Shown here: in pieces, positions 22,950 to 23,509 of the stretch
How the letters are laid out: each line of letters starts with the position of its first letter
Position numbering within the stretch: position 1 is the first letter of the stretch
Assembly (NCBI GenBank): GCA_002499195.1
Contig: DAKS01000024.1
Span: 1-23,509, forward strand
DNA from: Euryarchaeota archaeon UBA443
Lineage (GTDB): Archaea > Thermoplasmatota > Poseidoniia > Poseidoniales > Poseidoniaceae
Length of the DNA stretch: 23,509 bases
Direction of reading: 5' to 3'
Notes under the pieces: generated by a model
What the model was told of the DNA's origin: nothing
Database searches by the model: none
What the model saw: only the letters and a program-made list of their open reading frames with translations
Translations under genes and position numbers: made by a program

Positions 22950-23509
22950 ATGCAAATCGTCAAAGAAATCTATGATGCAGTAGTCGCCCGTGATCCTGAA
23001 CAACCTGAGTTTCATCAGGCAGTATGGGAGGTTCTTGAAAGTCTAGGTCCTGCTTTGGAACGTCATCCAGAGTATGTTGACATGGTCAAGCGGGTTGTTG
23101 AACCTGAGCGTCTTATCCACTTCCGAGTTCCTTGGGTTGATGACAACGGTAACGAACATGTTAACCGTGGATTCAGAATTCAATTCAATGGTGCGATTGG
23201 ACCATACAAGGGTGGACTTCGATTCCACCCATCAGTCAACGCTTCAATCCTCAAGTTTCTCGCATTCGAGCAGATCTTCAAGAATAGCCTTACCGGCCTT
23301 CCAATGGGTGGCGGAAAGGGTGGCTCCGACTTTAATCCAAAGGGCAAAAGCGATGCCGAAGTTATGCGCTTCTGCCAATCCTTCATGATGGAACTATGGC
23401 GTCACATTGGACAAGATTGTGACGTTCCTGCAGGTGACATTGGTGTCGGTGGTCGAGAAATTGGCTACATGTACGGGATGTACCGCAAACTCCGCAACGA
23501 ATTCCAAGC
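22950..23509 (+). CDS. gdhA: Glutamate dehydrogenase, NADP-specific bacterial type (partial, 3' end cut by window)
   Basis: The 186 visible codons are the N-terminal substrate-binding domain of hexameric glutamate dehydrogenase, which interconverts glutamate with 2-oxoglutarate and ammonia. The early segments RDPEQPEF and VEPERLIHFRVPWVDD, then AIGPYKGGLRFHPSVN, LPMGGGKGGSDF, PKGKSDAEVMRF and DVPAGDIGVGGRE follow the enterobacterial GdhA pattern almost block by block. This places it with the bacterial NADP-dependent class, not the archaeal NAD(P) forms of Thermococci and Sulfolobales. Catalytic and glutamate-binding lysines lie in the KGG and GGGKGG blocks. AAGGTGG is a ribosome site 9 nt before the ATG. 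The Rossmann domain lies beyond the window edge. The gene continues in frame to the last base. Confidence 0.95.
   Translation, partial: MQIVKEIYDAVVARDPEQPEFHQAVWEVLESLGPALERHPEYVDMVKRVVEPERLIHFRVPWVDDNGNEHVNRGFRIQFNGAIGPYKGGLRFHPSVNASILKFLAFEQIFKNSLTGLPMGGGKGGSDFNPKGKSDAEVMRFCQSFMMELWRHIGQDCDVPAGDIGVGGREIGYMYGMYRKLRNEFQ

Overview
The window looks like a chromosomal segment of an aerobic, heterotrophic archaeon, most plausibly a marine Group II euryarchaeote (Candidatus Poseidoniales) or a close Thermoplasmata relative. This assignment is inference. It rests on an Asp-rich, sequon-rich giant surface protein, an XPD-type Fe-S helicase, TATA-like boxes about 25 bp before starts with leaderless or short-leader genes, a class II tRNA-Leu with encoded CCA, and bacterial-type metabolic genes (lipoyl synthase, 2-oxoacid dehydrogenase complex, NADP-type glutamate dehydrogenase). 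No rRNA or ribosomal protein gene is present to settle the taxonomy. No transposase, integrase or CRISPR array was seen.

Layout. (1) 68-6060, minus strand: a tight five-gene operon lipA, E1-alpha, E1-beta, E2, E3. It encodes a complete branched-chain-type 2-oxoacid dehydrogenase complex plus the enzyme that makes its lipoyl cofactor. Genes overlap by 4 nt or are 2-9 nt apart. (2) 6061-7035, plus strand: a divergent pteridine-reductase-like SDR, then tRNA-Leu(UAA). (3) 7123-19002, plus strand: two cell-surface genes. The first is a 957-aa single-pass protein with beta-sandwich repeats and an acidic cytoplasmic tail. The second is a 2,983-aa protein that joins TSP3-like calcium-binding repeats, a transglutaminase-like core, a very long Ig-like stalk, one TM helix and a DUF4129-like cytoplasmic domain. 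(4) 19006-21586, minus strand: an XPD/DinG-like helicase and a downstream small alpha-crystallin-like protein, convergent with the giant gene at only 3 nt. (5) 21587-21927: a GC-rich gap full of inverted repeats, probably a structured RNA of unknown family. (6) 21928-22860: a tandem ribbon-helix-helix regulator divergent from a small acidic duplicated protein, with a strong inverted repeat between them. (7) 22950-end: the N-terminal part of a glutamate dehydrogenase, cut by the window edge.

How it fits together. The operon and GDH suggest amino-acid and peptide catabolism: deaminated branched-chain amino acids yield 2-oxoacids that the complex converts to acyl-CoA and NADH. The two surface proteins would be the outward face of such a protein-degrading lifestyle or an adhesion system; that link is inference. 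The most unusual items are the rearranged TgpA-like giant protein, with an altered histidine motif in its transglutaminase core, and the unassigned structured RNA candidate at about 21612-21928.
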